From: Planktothrix serta PCC 8927
Lineage (GTDB): Bacteria > Cyanobacteriota > Cyanobacteriia > Cyanobacteriales > Microcoleaceae
Length of the DNA: 53,889 nt
Assembly (NCBI RefSeq): GCF_900010725.2
Contig: NZ_LR734878.1
Location: 318,411 to 372,299 of the forward strand
Direction of reading: 5' to 3'
A program made the translations under genes and the position numbers. This document shows, one piece after another, positions 34,901 to 42,981 of this stretch. The notes under the pieces were generated by a model. It searched no databases. It had not been told where the DNA came from and worked only from the letters and a program-made list of their open reading frames with translations. Numbering within the stretch: position 1 is the first letter of the stretch; the number at the start of each line of letters is the position of its first letter.

Positions 34901-35847
34901 AACCCGTCAATTTAATCACCACCATAGAATCAGCCTTAGAAACTGTGAAGTTAGCCGCAGAAGCCAAGGGAATTCAGGTGCAATTTGAAGTGATTGAACA
35001 GCAGGGAATCGGAACCGTTGCACCCTTGGAAGTCTGGAGTCATTTCTTGCCGAAATCTTCTTTTACAAAACATAATATCTATGTTTTGGGAGATAAAACT
35101 CGGTTGCAACAGGTGATATGGAATCTGTTATCCAATGCGATTAAATTTACCCCATCTGGGGGCTTTGTCAATATTCGGTTAGAGTCAAAACAGGGTCAGG
35201 CTTATCTTCAAGTCAAAGATACTGGCATTGGGATTAATCCTCAGTTTTTACCCTATGTCTTTGACTATTTTCGTCAACAGGATGGTACAACCACGCGCAA
35301 ATTTGGCGGTTTGGGACTGGGGTTAGCCATTGTTCGCCATCTAACCGAATTACATGGGGGAACAGTCAGCGCTGAGAGTTTAGGGGAAGGGTGCGGTGCT
35401 GTGTTTGTGGTCAAATTGCCGTTAATGGAATATGAGATAGAAGCACCTCAAGCTCAGAAACCGAAAATTGAGGGGATCGATTTAACCGGATTACGAGTTT
35501 TAGCCGTTGATGATGAACCGGATATCCGAGATTTAATCGAATTTATATTAGAAAAAGCCGGAGCGGAAGTGAGGGCGATAGGCTCGGCGCGAGAAGCACT
35601 GAATTTGATCAAAGAGTTTTCACCGGATGTGTTAGTGTCAGATATTGGGATGCCTGATATGGATGGTTATATGTTGATCACGGAAGTGAGAAAAACCTCA
35701 GCTATTCCCGCGATCGCATTAACAGCTTATGCCGGAGAAACGAACAACTCCTTAGCTCTAGCCGCCGGATTTCAAATTCACCTCGCGAAACCAGTTGAAC
35801 CCGATGAATTAGTGGTTTGTATTGCTGCTTTAACAAAATGCAGATGA
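31945..35847 (+). CDS. Multi-PAS/GAF hybrid sensor histidine kinase
   Basis: A 1300-residue cytoplasmic hybrid kinase without clear membrane helices. In order: a PAS-like domain (about 30-165; FIWWGKEYANLYND), a GAF domain (about 175-325), three to four PAS domains (about 370-870, each preceded by LRQSEERF-type linkers), HisKA with the phospho-accepting His in LSHELRSPLNPILG (about 920), HATPase_c (LLSNAIKFTPSGG near 1063; GLGLGLAIVRHL), and a C-terminal receiver (VLAVDDEPDIRD near 1185; phospho-Asp in VSDIGMPDMDG near 1235; Lys in HLAKPVEP). GTG at 31945 is the start; the ATG 16 bases earlier is out of frame. Probably an operon with the XRE regulator. Signal unknown. Confidence 0.92.
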   Translation: MNTNLSKDLFSGPGEIHQLICTQDWSQTLLGPRSLWPQSLRTALSLILNSPNPLFIWWGKEYANLYNDAYRPILGTHKHPQFLGQSAADCWAEVWDVVGELAASVLHQGQSTSSENVMLVIQRSGYAEETYFTFSYSPIVDESGGVGGIFGAVTETTQEMIRERRLQTLRKIATHTTKTESSKRACECLTEAIASDLMDIPFALLYCLNEKKQAILAGTTGIKASTSQPLSQIDLTQSSDPWQLTTVNRTRKGILLENLSSSFENLPTGVWDEPPDSAMVMPLVELGQSQLAGFLILGISPRRAFDDSYRGFFELIAHHVATVMANVQADKIQTQQIQARIENCSSLAFPQTQEGLIYCTEIVERKQAEETLRQSEERFRAAQELSLDAFTILQSVRNSSGEIIDFEWTYVNPKAAQLLQQTVEGLMGQRLLEVLPGNKTNSDLFERYVRVVETGEPHDIELCYQSEGIVGWFRNMAVKIGDGIAISFSEISDRKLAEKALRQSEERLRVALKSAPITLFNQDQSLRYTWVYNPVLNQSVETILGNSDFDLLPKEAATRLTHLKRQVLDTGIGTREEVLLVVKGQKYYFDLTIEPLRNSEDELIGVTCAAVDISDYKQVKFALRQSDTILNTFLSSSPIGLAVFDRNLRYLYANETLAAMNGLPLKEHIGRRLGEVVPHIRAEFAPLLEQVIETRQPLLNREFRGQIYPGDEIHHYLANHFPVCLSDGEVLGVGVTVMDITELKRAEAALRESEATASARAEELKTFMETVPAAVWIAHDPQCHRMTANLAAHELVQLPSEGIVTATPADGRYPFAFKIQHQGRDIPLEDLPMQKAGRTGENIEAEFEFVFENGEVRFIYGRAVPLRGEVGEIRGVIGAFLDVSDRKRAEQEREQLLIRERAAREEAEGANRIKDEFLAILSHELRSPLNPILGWTKLLQTRKFDSQATAHALETIERNAKLQTQLIEDLLDISRILRGKMVLHQEPVNLITTIESALETVKLAAEAKGIQVQFEVIEQQGIGTVAPLEVWSHFLPKSSFTKHNIYVLGDKTRLQQVIWNLLSNAIKFTPSGGFVNIRLESKQGQAYLQVKDTGIGINPQFLPYVFDYFRQQDGTTTRKFGGLGLGLAIVRHLTELHGGTVSAESLGEGCGAVFVVKLPLMEYEIEAPQAQKPKIEGIDLTGLRVLAVDDEPDIRDLIEFILEKAGAEVRAIGSAREALNLIKEFSPDVLVSDIGMPDMDGYMLITEVRKTSAIPAIALTAYAGETNNSLALAAGFQIHLAKPVEPDELVVCIAALTKCR

Positions 35848-35894
35848 TTATTCCCCGATCTAATATCAGTTTATAAACTGAGTTCTAAAAAGAA

Positions 35895-35922
35895 AAAGTG
35901 CTGTCATATTTAACAACACTTC
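35895..35922 (+). terminator. Weak hairpin after the hybrid kinase
   Basis: AAGTGCTGT...ACAACACTT forms an imperfect stem followed by CTGTTTATAG, between the convergent kinase and exported-protein genes. Plausible but weak. Confidence 0.35.
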
Positions 35923-35989
35923 TGTTTATAGCAATCGAACTTTATGAAATTCTCAGAAAGTTAATACCGTTGGGGAACTTTGAAAAAAA

Positions 35990-36346
35990 TTAGGGTGTAA
36001 AAATATCACGGATCTTATCCATGCCTTCTGTAATCTTTTCTTCTACATCAGTAGAATTTTGAGTATTACCAGGATTTTTCATTTTTTCTTTATCCGCATC
36101 CCCTTGAACTACATTAAGGCCTTCATTCGTTTTAGCTTGCACATCTTTTAAGGAAGGAGGGCCACCCCGTAAGACTTGTTCAGAATCTTTTTGAATTTGT
36201 TTAAGGGCATCTTCTCCTTTAGACGGACTACTGACTGCGGCTAAACTCGGAATAGCATATCCAATCCAGAGAAAAGCACACAATAAAGCCACCATTAAAA
36301 AGCGTAAAGGGCGTAAATTAGAAACATTTATTGAGGGAAATTTCAT
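35990..36346 (-). CDS. Small exported protein of unknown function
   Basis: A 118-residue protein. The N-terminus has basic residues, then LRFLMVALLCAFLWIGYAIP and a predicted signal peptidase site after SLAA, so the mature ~80-residue part is exported. The mature part is hydrophilic, Asp/Lys/Asn-rich (GPPSLKDVQAKTNEGLNVVQ, GDADKEKMKNP), and resembles low-complexity cyanobacterial stress proteins, though I cannot name a family. It starts at an ATG after GGAGAATTTTA. It opens a run of small stress-type genes extending to about 39391. Confidence 0.65.
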   Translation of the reverse strand: MKFPSINVSNLRPLRFLMVALLCAFLWIGYAIPSLAAVSSPSKGEDALKQIQKDSEQVLRGGPPSLKDVQAKTNEGLNVVQGDADKEKMKNPGNTQNSTDVEEKITEGMDKIRDIFTP

Positions 36347-36654
36347 TAAAATTCTCCATTTATTTATGACTATCTTTATTATTCTAGTAATCAGATAATT
36401 TTAGCTCTATCCCAGGGAATAAATTAGGATAAATCTTAAGAAATAGATTTTTAAACCTAGAAAAAATAAGTTATATAAAATCCTTAAATGTTGGCTATAA
36501 ATACTTGAGCGGGTGGCTATTACCTATTTTCTTTTCCCCTGTTCCCTGTTCCCTGTTCCCTATTCCCTCCTATAATATCATAAAAAAATCCCAGCTTTTG
36601 AGCTAGGATTTTTTTAAAAAGTTAGCAGTCAAGTCAGATTAATCTAGTATCTCT
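36347..36654. other. Gap with heptamer array and terminator
   Basis: About 308 bases between two minus-strand genes. Contents: an AT-rich stretch upstream of the exported-protein gene, a GTTCCCT heptamer array (36541-36570), and a terminator hairpin (36582-36615). No coding frame. Confidence 0.6.
36582..36615 (-). terminator. Intrinsic terminator, A-rich/T-rich stem
   Basis: AAAAAAATCC...AGCTTTTGAGCT...GGATTTTTTT forms a long stem with a small loop. It lies directly downstream of the minus-strand gene at 36655-37005 and would yield a U-run in its transcript. Confidence 0.75.
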
Positions 36655-37005
36655 CTAAATTACACCCTGTCCTTTTCCTAAGCCTCCTTCTACTTCCTTC
36701 ACTTCATGTAGAGTTTGAGCACGACGGGCATCATCAGCTTCTTCTTCTTCTTTTAAATCTCCGGGGACATTGACATACATTTCCGGTTCAACGGCGTAGT
36801 TATTTAATAACCCTTCTCGATCCATTGTATATCCCGAAGTTGTATCTAAATTTCCTTCTTCATGTTCAGGAATTTGTTTGAAATTCTCCTGTTCTCGGTC
36901 AATACGAGCCCCAACTTCCGCCGGAACAATTCCCCGGTCATAAGTTGGATTAGCTTCTGCTTCTTCATGACTAATATGAGGAGTTTTCTTTTCTTCTTTA
37001 GACAT
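36655..37005 (-). CDS. Hydrophilic cyanobacterial protein of unknown function
   Basis: A 116-residue protein with no membrane segment or cysteines, rich in Glu, Asp and Gly and probably largely disordered. Recognisable segments are AEANPTYDRGIVPAEVGARI and LDTTSGYTMDREGLLNNYAV; the C-terminus is Gly-rich (VEGGLGKGQGVI). I recall similar proteins in cyanobacteria but no assigned role. The frame is open 16 codons upstream, but ATG 37005 gives the natural start MSKEEKK, with GAGGTCAAAAT-type spacing. The Psb35-like gene lies 113 bases upstream on the same strand. Confidence 0.6.
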   Translation of the reverse strand: MSKEEKKTPHISHEEAEANPTYDRGIVPAEVGARIDREQENFKQIPEHEEGNLDTTSGYTMDREGLLNNYAVEPEMYVNVPGDLKEEEEADDARRAQTLHEVKEVEGGLGKGQGVI

Positions 37006-37118
37006 TATTTTGACCTCAAAAACTTTATTGAACTGATTTAAAAAACAACTCAAGATTTAGAATTGGTTTGAAACTAAAAATTTTACGGATTCTGAAACCC
37101 CCCAAAAATTCTATTTTC

Positions 37119-37310
37119 CTATTGGTCGGTATCCACGTCAGGAACAAAGTCAGGGCGTTCTTTATCCTTCCAACCAATAGGACGTTTAGAGTTGTACCAA
37201 GCCACAGAACCAATTGTTGTAGCAGCTAGAAACCCTAGAATTAATACCAAGGTTGCTGACATTGGAAAATGGGGTGTATTTGTTCCCACTTCCATTATAA
37301 ATTGTGTCAT
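37119..37310 (-). CDS. Psb35-like small membrane protein
   Basis: A 63-residue protein with one transmembrane helix (about 18-38, SATLVLILGFLAATTIGSVA) followed by the conserved WYNSKRPIGWKDKERPDFVP. It matches my memory of the small cyanobacterial proteins now called photosystem II assembly factor Psb35 (Synechocystis Ssl2148), which bind the CP47/high-light-inducible protein module. The ribosome site AAGGAGGTTAAA before the ATG at 37310 is close to perfect, supporting high expression. The assignment rests on the GW.DKERPDFVPDV tail and should be confirmed; an unrelated thylakoid protein is the alternative. Confidence 0.6.
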   Translation of the reverse strand: MTQFIMEVGTNTPHFPMSATLVLILGFLAATTIGSVAWYNSKRPIGWKDKERPDFVPDVDTDQ

Positions 37311-37663
37311 TTTAACCTCCTTACGTCAGAATGTGATGAACTTAGTATCTATTGTTATTGGGTTAAATACATCCCCCTTTATATTGATTTGAACCAAAAG
37401 ACTTTATTCCTTCAGATAGAGACAAATAGTTCAAGGAAGTAAAAACAGAGGAGACAGTCAACTATCAATCGATCTCAACAGCTAGTTATGAGAATAGTGG
37501 CTGATTAATATAGCCTCAAAAATACGGGTATTGCGATATCCAGAGTGTAGAAAACTTTACCGACAAAACCCAAAATATCTTCTTATAATATAAAATAAGA
37601 TCAGCGATAGACAACTCTATAAAAAGTGGCTGAAGACATTTAATAATTGTGGAGGGTATTCCC
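37311..37663. other. Divergent promoter region
   Basis: About 353 AT-rich bases between the Psb35-like gene and the apolipoprotein-like gene. GGAGGG at 37651-37656 is the ribosome site of the latter. I see no further gene or strong hairpin. Confidence 0.4.
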
Positions 37664-38434
37664 ATGTCAGATCCAATTCAAGATAAATTATCATCTGATT
37701 TACAACAAGCACAATCTGAAGGTAAATTGCGGGCTGAACGAATTCGAGAAATTGTCAAATCTGCTGTTTCAGAAGTCGGCTCAGAATTTAAAGAGGGTTC
37801 TCAAGATATCCGAGGTTTAGTTAAAGAGGTGGTGGGAACTGTTTTAGAAACAGTCAAAGGAAAAGGAGAGGAAATTCAAGAAAATGTTACGGCTTCTATT
37901 GAGGGAGTTATTGACGGTATTAGCCAAAAAAAACGTCAGTCCATTGCTAAAACTCAGGCGGAAGTCAAACAACTTGAAGATCAACTCGGTCAACAGGAAC
38001 AAGAGTTACAAGATAATATTGATTTAGCCTTGGATGATATTCAGGAAGTGGGAACCGATAAGTCAGAACAAATTAAATCAGCCATTGAGTCAGCCGTTAA
38101 AACAATTAAAGATAGCGAGGAAGTGGCTTTAATGCAAAAACGTTATGCTCAACTCAAAACTCAATTGGCGATTGTTAACGCTAACTTAGCCGGACGATAT
38201 GGACACCGTTACGAAGAAGTTAAAAACCATTTAGATGAGGCAAAATCTTGGTATGAAAAAGCCAAGGATGAACCCGAAATCTATAGCGGTAAAATTGATG
38301 AAAAACGCCAACAATTTGAAGCTAAATTAGGCGAAACGGGAACGGCGATCGCTCGCAAAGAAAAACAAATCAAACAGCGTTTACAAGATCTGTTAAAATC
38401 TCTTTCGGAAACCTTTTCCCATCATAAATCTTAA
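37664..38434 (+). CDS. Long amphipathic-helix (apolipoprotein/LEA-like) protein
   Basis: A 256-residue protein almost wholly predicted as charged amphipathic helix, with no cysteines and no membrane segments. Repeated 11-residue-like patterns (VGSEFKEGSQDIRGLVKEVV, VLETVKGKGEEIQENVTASI) resemble apolipoprotein A/E and LEA-type proteins; the middle (96-130) is a coiled coil. A role in membrane or protein protection under stress is inferred. The ATG at 37664 is chosen over 37649 because GGAGGG sits 7 bases before it. A hairpin follows the stop, shared with the convergent Pmp3-like gene. Confidence 0.65.
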   Translation: MSDPIQDKLSSDLQQAQSEGKLRAERIREIVKSAVSEVGSEFKEGSQDIRGLVKEVVGTVLETVKGKGEEIQENVTASIEGVIDGISQKKRQSIAKTQAEVKQLEDQLGQQEQELQDNIDLALDDIQEVGTDKSEQIKSAIESAVKTIKDSEEVALMQKRYAQLKTQLAIVNANLAGRYGHRYEEVKNHLDEAKSWYEKAKDEPEIYSGKIDEKRQQFEAKLGETGTAIARKEKQIKQRLQDLLKSLSETFSHHKS

Positions 38435-38447
38435 ACTCATAAAAAAT

Positions 38448-38475
38448 AACCTGGTTTGATTGGAAAACCAGGTTT
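38448..38475. terminator. Bidirectional terminator
   Basis: AACCTGGTTT/AAACCAGGTT with a 7-base loop between convergent genes (apolipoprotein-like and Pmp3-like), flanked by A-rich sequence on one side and T/A-rich on the other. Confidence 0.7.
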
Positions 38476-38552
38476 AAATGGGAAATAGAAAACCACAGGC
38501 AAACTCTTGAAAACGGGACTAAAATAACAACGACAAAGCCAGAGAAAATAAA

Positions 38553-38762
38553 TTAAGTATTGTAGGTTCTTTCTACTTCTGCTTCTGCTTCTCCTTCCCG
38601 TTCGGCTTGCTTGGCAATCACCCAAACGGCATGAATTGATCCCGGTAGCCAACCTAAGAGAGTGAGCACAATATTAAATAACAGTGCTGAACTAAAACCC
38701 ACCGCCATATAAACTCCCAAAGGAGGCAAAAGAATTCCTAAGATAACTTGTAATAATCTCAT
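38553..38762 (-). CDS. Pmp3/YqaE-family small membrane proteolipid
   Basis: A 69-residue protein with two transmembrane helices (about 3-23 and 27-47): LLQVILGILLPPLGVYMAVG and FNIVLTLLGWLPGSIHAVWV, the Pmp3/YqaE signature (PLGV.., LGWLPG.IHA). Members stabilise membrane potential under salt or cold stress in yeast and plants. The Glu-rich C-terminal tail (AEREGEAEAEVER) is an extension. ATG 38762 is used; a TTG seven codons earlier would add residues unlike the family. Confidence 0.88.
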   Translation of the reverse strand: MRLLQVILGILLPPLGVYMAVGFSSALLFNIVLTLLGWLPGSIHAVWVIAKQAEREGEAEAEVERTYNT

Positions 38763-39004
38763 CAGAATTGGTTTCCATAGCAACTACCTTATGCTTCCAT
38801 TGTTAAGGGAAACCCCTAAATCTTCATCTCTCTAAAGGACGATTCAGTTATTGATCTGCTTGCAATAATCTCTAAGTATAAAGTAGATTATAATTCCGAG
38901 AAAATCTGGGAAAAATCTATCTATCTATAGAGGTCTGAAAGCGATCATTTTAACTAAGATTTAAACTAAAACTTGTTAAATTTGAAAAAAATTGAGGAAA
39001 AATC

Positions 39005-39391
39005 ATGATGGCATCGTTATTGACTTTATTAGCAACGGGTCTGAGTTTATTGGTGGTTGATCTTGTTGTTCCAGGGGTAAATTTAGCCACATTTCCCTCG
39101 GCTTTAATTGCGGCGGCGGCTCTGGGCGGGGTGAATGCTTTTGTTAAACCTGTTTTATCAACCTTATCTCTTCCCCTGAATTTTTTAAGTTTGGGTGCTT
39201 TTTCGTTTATTGTGAATGGTTTGTGTTTCTGGTTGGCTTCCGTTTTAGTCCCTGGGTTTCAGGTACAGGGTATCCTCGGCTTTATTTTAGGCCCAGTGAT
39301 TTTATCCGCCATTAATGCTTTCTTGAATAGTTATTTTGTGGAAAAATACCCCCAACAATTTAATGCTCAAGAGCCCCTGACCAAATCTTAA
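39005..39391 (+). CDS. Phage-holin-4_2/YvlD-family membrane protein
   Basis: A 128-residue protein with four hydrophobic helices. LVVDLVVPGVNLATFPSALI, then ALGGVNAFVKPVLSTLSLPL and GLCFWLASVLVPGFQVQG match the Phage_holin_4_2 (PF04020)/YvlD family, which is chromosomal and linked to envelope stress in other bacteria despite its name. Tandem ATGs at 39005 and 39008; GAGGAAAAATC precedes. It closes the run of small stress-type genes and is convergent with aspS. Confidence 0.88.
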   Translation: MMASLLTLLATGLSLLVVDLVVPGVNLATFPSALIAAAALGGVNAFVKPVLSTLSLPLNFLSLGAFSFIVNGLCFWLASVLVPGFQVQGILGFILGPVILSAINAFLNSYFVEKYPQQFNAQEPLTKS

Positions 39392-39440
39392 ATTTCTAGG
39401 AAACGAGTTAGGATTTCAACCTTGGAATCAACTTAATAAT

Positions 39441-39488
39441 AAGCCCTGAAGGGCTTACTACAAAATCGTAGTAAGCCCTTCAGGGCTT
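39441..39488. repeat. Inverted pair of AAGCCCTGAAGGGCTT palindromes
   Basis: Two 21-base arms (AAGCCCTGAAGGGCTTACTAC and its exact complement) with a 6-base spacer; each arm is itself nearly palindromic. The same motif forms part of the duplication at 5191-5308. Lying between convergent genes, it may also terminate transcription. Confidence 0.85.
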
Positions 39489-39504
39489 TCTGATTTGACA
39501 AGGC

Positions 39505-41295
39505 TTATTTATCGGTTTTGGGTTTGTAAGTCGAAGCAACGTAGAGTTCTTTTAATTGTTTTTGGTCTACGCCAGAGGGTGCATTTGTTAATAAACAACC
39601 CGCTTGCTGGGTTTTTGGAAATGCAATCACATCTCGAATTGATTCCTCTCCCGATAATAACATTACTAATCGATCTAAACCGTAGGCAATACCGCCATGG
39701 GGAGGAGTTCCGTATTCAAAAGCTTCTAATAAAAAGCCGAATTTACTGTAAGCTTCCTCGATTGTTAATCCAATGGTAGAAAATACTTTTTCTTGAATCT
39801 CCCGTTTATAAATCCGTAGACTTCCGCCGCCTATTTCATACCCGTTTAACACCAAATCATAAGCTTGCGCTCTGGCGTTGGGTAAATCATTAATATCATC
39901 GAGATAGGGGGAAGTGAAGGGGTGATGTAAGGCTTCTAAACGTTTTTCTTCTTCATTCCATTCAAACATCGGGAACTCAACAATCCACAGGAGATTAATT
40001 TTGCTTAAATCAATCAGTTCTAATTCTTTTCCTAGGAATAGACGCAAACGGTCTAAGGTTTTATTAACCGTTGGAATATCTCCCGCCCCAAATAATAGCA
40101 AATCTCCGGGTTTAGCATTGGTGCGGGTGAGAATTTCCTGTTTTTGTTCGTTGCTTAAATTATCTTTAATCGCGCCAATGGTATCAATACCATCTTCCCG
40201 TACCCGAATAAACGCTAACCCTTTTGCTCCGGCTTCACAAGCTTCTTTAAAGATATCTCCACCGGGTTTAATTCGCATATTAGAAATGGCTTCATTTCCC
40301 CCAGGAATCGGTAAAATTTTAACAATTCCTCCTGATGCAACAGCCCCAGAAAATACCTTAAATCCGCAATCTTTAACAATATCTGAAACATCTACTAACT
40401 CTAAGCCAAAGCGGGTATCAGGTTTATCACTCCCATAGCGATCCAGGGCTTCTTTATAGCTTAAACGAGGGAAAGGAAGGGGAATTTCAATGTCTTTAAC
40501 GGTTTTAAAAATATGGGCAACTAAGGCTTCATTTAACGCCAGAATTCCTTCCTGGGTCATGAAGCTCATTTCCATATCTAATTGGGTAAATTCCGGTTGG
40601 CGATCGGCGCGTAAATCTTCATCTCGGAAACACCGAGCAATTTGATAATAGCGATCAAATCCCGATACCATTAATAATTGTTTGAACAGTTGGGGAGATT
40701 GGGGTAAGGCAAACCATTCCCCAGGATTGACTCGACTGGGTACTAAATAATCCCGCGCACCTTCGGGAGTTGAACGGGTGAGAATCGGGGTTTCAACTTC
40801 AATAAAATTCTCTTGATCTTCTAAAAAGCGCCGCATGGCTTTGACGACTTCATGGCGCAATTGTAAGTTGCGAGTCATGCGTTCCCGACGTAAATCTAAA
40901 TAGCGATATTTTAGGCGTAAATCTTCCCGAACGGTTTCCGTTTCTGAGGCGGAAATTTGGAAAGGTAATTGTTTTCCCAGTCCATTCAGGAGTTCGATTT
41001 GGGTGGCGTAAATTTCTATTTCCCCGGTGGCTAATTTGGGGTTGAGGGACTCTGGAGGACGTTGGGAAACTCGGCCGGTGATTTTAACAACATATTCATT
41101 CCGCAGACCTTCGGCGGTGTTGTAGGAGTCGGGGGTGCGTTCTGGATCGCTAACGATTTGAACAATTCCGGTGCGATCGCGCAAGTCCAAAAATATCACT
41201 CCACCATGATCGCGGCGTCGATCGACCCATCCGCAAAGGGTAACAGTTTCGCCAATATCGGTTGATCGTAGATTGCCGCAGTAGTGGGTTCGCAT
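39505..41295 (-). CDS. aspS: Aspartyl-tRNA synthetase
   Basis: A 596-residue class II synthetase charging tRNA-Asp (or tRNA-Asp/Asn if non-discriminating). N-terminal anticodon-binding OB fold with [20 protein letters not shown] (about 22-41); class II motif 1 around [20 protein letters not shown]-like sequence, motif 2 with [20 protein letters not shown], the bacterial-type GAD insertion (about 285-415), and motif 3 [13 protein letters not shown] near 560. The length is normal for bacterial AspRS. It is monocistronic here, with a repeat pair at its 3' end and a 400-base repeat-rich gap upstream. Confidence 0.97.
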   Translation of the reverse strand: MRTHYCGNLRSTDIGETVTLCGWVDRRRDHGGVIFLDLRDRTGIVQIVSDPERTPDSYNTAEGLRNEYVVKITGRVSQRPPESLNPKLATGEIEIYATQIELLNGLGKQLPFQISASETETVREDLRLKYRYLDLRRERMTRNLQLRHEVVKAMRRFLEDQENFIEVETPILTRSTPEGARDYLVPSRVNPGEWFALPQSPQLFKQLLMVSGFDRYYQIARCFRDEDLRADRQPEFTQLDMEMSFMTQEGILALNEALVAHIFKTVKDIEIPLPFPRLSYKEALDRYGSDKPDTRFGLELVDVSDIVKDCGFKVFSGAVASGGIVKILPIPGGNEAISNMRIKPGGDIFKEACEAGAKGLAFIRVREDGIDTIGAIKDNLSNEQKQEILTRTNAKPGDLLLFGAGDIPTVNKTLDRLRLFLGKELELIDLSKINLLWIVEFPMFEWNEEEKRLEALHHPFTSPYLDDINDLPNARAQAYDLVLNGYEIGGGSLRIYKREIQEKVFSTIGLTIEEAYSKFGFLLEAFEYGTPPHGGIAYGLDRLVMLLSGEESIRDVIAFPKTQQAGCLLTNAPSGVDQKQLKELYVASTYKPKTDK

Positions 41296-41396
41296 GACTC
41301 TTAATGACGGTAAGACTAAGGTTTAAATTAAATCAGGGCAACTTATCAGTATAGGTCAAAGACTGTCACCCGTCATCAGTAAGTTGTTTTAGAGTA

Positions 41397-41438
41397 GGGA
41401 ACAGGGAACAGGGAACAGGGAACAGGGAACAGGGAATT
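41397..41438. repeat. GGGAACA heptamer array
   Basis: Five exact tandem GGGAACA units plus one imperfect unit. The longest copy of this heptamer family in the window together with the one at 51164-51198. Confidence 0.92.
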
Positions 41439-41472
41439 GGGGAGGGTAGGGGCTTGTGTCCCTCCTCCATTG

Positions 41473-41658
41473 GTGTCAACTTTAAGGCTAAAAGTAGGTT
41501 GAAAAACCAAAAGTTCGTTGATTTTTTTAAGTGTCCTAGATCCCCCCTAACCCCCCTTGAAAAGGGGGGAACAGGAGATTAAAGTCCCCCTTTTTAAGGG
41601 GGATTTAGGGGGATCTAATCTGGACTATAATTCAGAGGTTTTCGGCTTAAGTTGACAC
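41473..41658. repeat. MITE-like element, complete copy C
   Basis: About 186 bases bounded by perfect 10-base terminal inverted repeats, GTGTCAACTT and AAGTTGACAC. The core palindrome GATCCCCCCTAACCCCCCTT ... TTTAGGGGGATC spans 41539-41615. Copies A (16015) and B (22948) share the core and right flank. No coding capacity. A transposase able to mobilise it was not seen in the window. Confidence 0.8.
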
Positions 41659-41701
41659 TCCTTATGTCCCTCCTCGCCCGTCAACAGCCAACAGTCAACA
41701 G

Positions 41702-42853
41702 TCAACAACTTTCTTCTGGATTTACGGGTAAATAAACGGTGAATAGACTACCCTGACCGATTTGGGATTGAACTTGAATGGTGCCTCTGTGAGCTTCTAC
41801 AATTCGGGAAACCAAGTGTAATCCTAAACCACTGCCAGAGCGTTTATTATTGCCTTGGCGGAAGCGTTCAAAGATGATGGCTTGATCTTCGGGAGACATC
41901 CCAATTCCACTATCTTCGACTTCTAAAATTACCCCTTTCTCGGATTGATTGTTCGGATCAAGGAGAGCCTCGATTCGATGTAAACGAATTTCTACTGCAC
42001 CCATATCTGTAAATTTAATCGCATTTCCGACTAAATTCGTAACAACTCGTCGGATTTCTAAGGGATCGCCAATAATAATCGGTGAATCCGCCAGACAATC
42101 CTTAGCGGGGTTAAACTTAATCGATAATTCTTTATCTTGACTTAGAGGAGTGAGTTCTTGGAGCACCTCTTGAATTAATTTACCGAAATCAAAAGAGGAA
42201 AAGGTTAAGGTTTTACGGCCCGCTTCATATCGATAAACCTCCAGTAAAGTATTCACCATTTGTAATAGGTTTTGGTTACTGTTAATCATCGATGTGATGG
42301 CTGCCTGCATCGTGGGAGGGATATCTCCTAATACTCCTTGCAAAAATAGATTTAACATCCGATCTGCCGCCACTAGAGGAGTTCGTAAATCATGGGTCAA
42401 ACGAGACACAAAATCCTCCCTTTGGCGAGACATTGCCATCTGTTGATCAATGCTATGTTTAAGTCGAAGTAGCGATCGCACCCGTGCCAGGAGTTCATCA
42501 ACTTCAACAGGCTTGCGAATAAAGTCATCCGCACCAGCATCTAATCCCTCGACCACACTGGAATGATCGTGCGCCGTAATTAGCAAAATTGGAATAAAGG
42601 GAAGATGGGGATTTGTCCGAATTCGTCGAGTGACTTCGTAACCATCAATCCCCGGCATCATCACATCCAATAAGACTAAATCAGGAGGGTCGGTTTCAAT
42701 AGCAGCCAAAGCTGAACTTCCATCGGACTTACAGGCAACTTCGTATCCTTCTTCCGCCAAAATTGCTTCAATCAAAAATAGGTTATCAGGAGAATCATCA
42801 ACAGCCAGAATCCGATCATTAGATTTTGAAGGGGGGGCAAGATCAAGGGGCAT
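41702..42853 (-). CDS. Receiver-histidine kinase (REC-HisKA-HATPase)
   Basis: A 383-residue cytoplasmic protein with the receiver first: ILAVDDSPDNLFLIEAIL (about 14-31), phospho-Asp in LVLLDVMMPGIDG (about 63), Lys in FIRKPVEVDEL. Then HisKA with the phospho-accepting His in SRLTHDLRTPLVAAD (about 154) and HATPase_c with LVGNAIKFTD, VEDSGIGMSPEDQ and GSGLGLHLVSRI. No sensor domain: input must come from an upstream kinase via the receiver. It is divergent from a NarL-type regulator across a 128-base promoter region, a likely functional pairing. Its stop codon falls at the edge of a GTCAACA repeat array. Confidence 0.93.
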   Translation of the reverse strand: MPLDLAPPSKSNDRILAVDDSPDNLFLIEAILAEEGYEVACKSDGSSALAAIETDPPDLVLLDVMMPGIDGYEVTRRIRTNPHLPFIPILLITAHDHSSVVEGLDAGADDFIRKPVEVDELLARVRSLLRLKHSIDQQMAMSRQREDFVSRLTHDLRTPLVAADRMLNLFLQGVLGDIPPTMQAAITSMINSNQNLLQMVNTLLEVYRYEAGRKTLTFSSFDFGKLIQEVLQELTPLSQDKELSIKFNPAKDCLADSPIIIGDPLEIRRVVTNLVGNAIKFTDMGAVEIRLHRIEALLDPNNQSEKGVILEVEDSGIGMSPEDQAIIFERFRQGNNKRSGSGLGLHLVSRIVEAHRGTIQVQSQIGQGSLFTVYLPVNPEESC

Positions 42854-42981
42854 GATTTTGAGAAAAGTGTTTTTTAAGCCAAGTGAGTGAGAAGATGAGT
42901 CTTGTCGATCGCATTTCTTGTTGATTTTAACAAAAAATTTGCCAATAATAAAGGCAAAGAGATATCTAAGGAAAATTGATC

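Larger units (their letters stand above)
41296..41701. other. Repeat-dense gap between aspS and a kinase gene
   Basis: About 406 bases containing five GGGAACA heptamers (41397-41438), a complete MITE-like element (41473-41658) and a GTCAACA array (about 41687-41708) that runs into the stop codon of the kinase. No gene. The aspS promoter presumably lies in the first 100 bases. Confidence 0.75.

Noticed and set aside
37192-37392. A plus-strand frame antisense to the Psb35-like gene
   Set aside because: The minus-strand gene has a near-perfect ribosome site and a recognisable conserved tail; the plus-strand product has neither.
39005-39391. Holin-like gene as a sign of prophage
   Set aside because: The Phage_holin_4_2/YvlD family is widely chromosomal and no other phage gene is present.
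40001-40438. A 145-codon plus-strand frame inside aspS
   Set aside because: It is antisense to a highly conserved synthetase gene and has no family resemblance.
41397-41438. Heptamer arrays as a CRISPR or origin iteron set
   Set aside because: Units are 7 bases with no spacers, occur singly at many gaps, and no replication gene is nearby.
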